Of a stretch of DNA of 64,000 bases, positions 63,002 to 64,000 are shown one piece after another. The stretch comes from Epinephelus fuscoguttatus. Its lineage: Eukaryota > Chordata > Actinopteri > Perciformes > Serranidae. The DNA is taken from positions 23,139,437 to 23,203,436 of the forward strand of contig NC_064763.1 in NCBI RefSeq assembly GCF_011397635.1, in the 5' to 3' direction. Each line of letters starts with the position of its first letter. Within the stretch, counting starts at the first letter, position 1. Below the pieces are notes generated by a model, which saw only the letters and a program-made list of their open reading frames with translations, had not been told where the DNA came from and did no database searches. A program made the position numbers and the translations under genes.

Positions 63002-63817
63002 TTAAAGGGTAACCAGAATTTTCAACCTACTTTCCCATGTTTTGGGGTCCAAGTGACTGATGGGAACATTTTTTGAATTTGGTCCAGTATTAAGTGAGAT
63101 GGCTGTAGACAGACATGGCCAAGCAAGCTGCACTCTGGGCATGTTCACACTGTTAATTTACATCCATTAAAAGTGTTTGTTTTTGCCACTGACAGGCTCA
63201 GATTTTTAACAATTGTCTGACAACATTATAGAAAGGTAGATCCTTTTTATTCAACCAGAGAAATCCCAGAAATCGTTATCACCAAACCCACCAGAGTCCG
63301 TTTGAATAAACAGTAATTTAAGCATGTATAGAGTCAACTTGTTTTCACATCTAACTGGTTGAATTAAGGGTTTATTTCAACCAAACCAGAGCTGGTGGTT
63401 GTTGCAACAGTGGAAAGACACTGTGTATTTGGATTTTGTGAGTTTTATTTTGTTTCTGTTGACTCTGAATGAAGTATGTTTTACCACAATAAAATTACTG
63501 TTTCTTTAAATGGAATTTGGTAAGTTCGGTGATACGGATTTCGAGACTGTTTCTAATTAAACAAAAATGATCTTACTCATTAACATAAATCTCCATCTCT
63601 GTGGGGATCCTGTGCATTATGTTGTCACACACTCAATAACAATCTGAGCCTGTCAGTGGCAAGAATAAGCACTTTTAGTGGACGGACATTGACCGTTCAA
63701 ACATACCCCAAGTGGTTACATTGCAGCCTGGACCAATTTCAACAACTGTTGTTCCCATTCGTCACTTAGACACAGAAACATGGTAAAATAGAGTCCAGGT
63801 TCAAAAATACCCTTTAG
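63002..63817. mobile_element. Long-palindrome TTAA element, copy 4 (816 bp)
   Basis: Left end TTAAAGGGTAACCAGAATTT with TTCAACCTACTTTCCCATG; right end GAGTCCAGGTTCAAAAATAC then CCTTTAG. The inner arm GGTAGATCCTTTTTATTCA pairs with TGATCTTACTCATTAACATA. The right TTAA reads TTAG. Confidence 0.78.
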
Positions 63818-64000
63818 GGCAGTTGTGGCTGGGTTTACATTATAATAAATATTCTAAAACAAGCTAAACTGACACTGCTCACTTTGTAATTACTGATAAA
63901 CAACATTGATACGCTGACATTTTAGGCATCATTTCATGTGCCCTTACTGTTTAAAATGAAACTAAAAAGCCAATAATGAGCAGCTGAAAGGATGCACCCC

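Overview
The window is eukaryotic and almost certainly from a teleost (percomorph-like) fish. Genes are split into short exons with GT-AG introns, the space between them is filled with fish-type mobile elements (TTAA-flanked MITEs, hAT MITEs, a Tc1-like fossil, LINE tails, CA/TA microsatellites), and the gene set matches the vertebrate RNF43-HSF5-SUPT4H1-MIR142-TSPOAP1 neighbourhood (human 17q22). No bacterial-type operons, CRISPR arrays or viral genes were seen.

Layout. 1-5,881: intron of rnf43 (minus strand), repeats only. 5,882-6,103: first coding exon of rnf43, with signal peptide and start of the ectodomain; the rest of the gene lies beyond the left edge. 8,550-13,361+: hsf5 (minus), assembled here as five coding exons plus a non-coding leader exon. 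13.4-16.5 kb: the interval between the divergent hsf5 and supt4h1 genes, with MITEs. 16,486-19,778: supt4h1 (plus), complete in five exons and 117 residues; its third intron carries a three-level nest of transposons. 19.8-33.8 kb: intergenic, repeat-rich, with a dead Tc1-like transposase. 33.8-35.1 kb: the mir-142 locus (plus), with both mature arms recognisable, a candidate blood-type promoter (ETS/RUNX/E-box) and a poly(A) site. 35.1-40.2 kb: probable 3' UTR or downstream flank of tspoap1. 40,178-62,916: tspoap1 (RIM-binding protein 1, minus), 19 exons that join in frame for about 1,540 residues and encode three SH3 domains, three FN3 repeats and a basic tail; its N-terminal coiled-coil part lies beyond the right edge.

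The genes do not form a pathway. rnf43 is a Wnt-receptor E3 ligase, hsf5 a germline HSF-family factor, supt4h1 half of the DSIF elongation factor, mir-142 a haematopoietic microRNA and tspoap1 a presynaptic active-zone scaffold. The shared interest is conserved linkage: mir-142 lies between supt4h1 and tspoap1 as in mammals, but rnf43-hsf5 and tspoap1 are each flipped relative to the human arrangement as I remember it. The most rewarding points are the mir-142 locus and its promoter-like block, a uORF whose stop overlaps the rnf43 start codon, a GC-AG intron in tspoap1, four near-perfect palindromic TTAA-flanked elements, and the datable transposon nest in supt4h1. I found no wholly new biological system. 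Exon coordinates come from reading splice sites and phase by eye; comparisons with human proteins and gene order are from memory.
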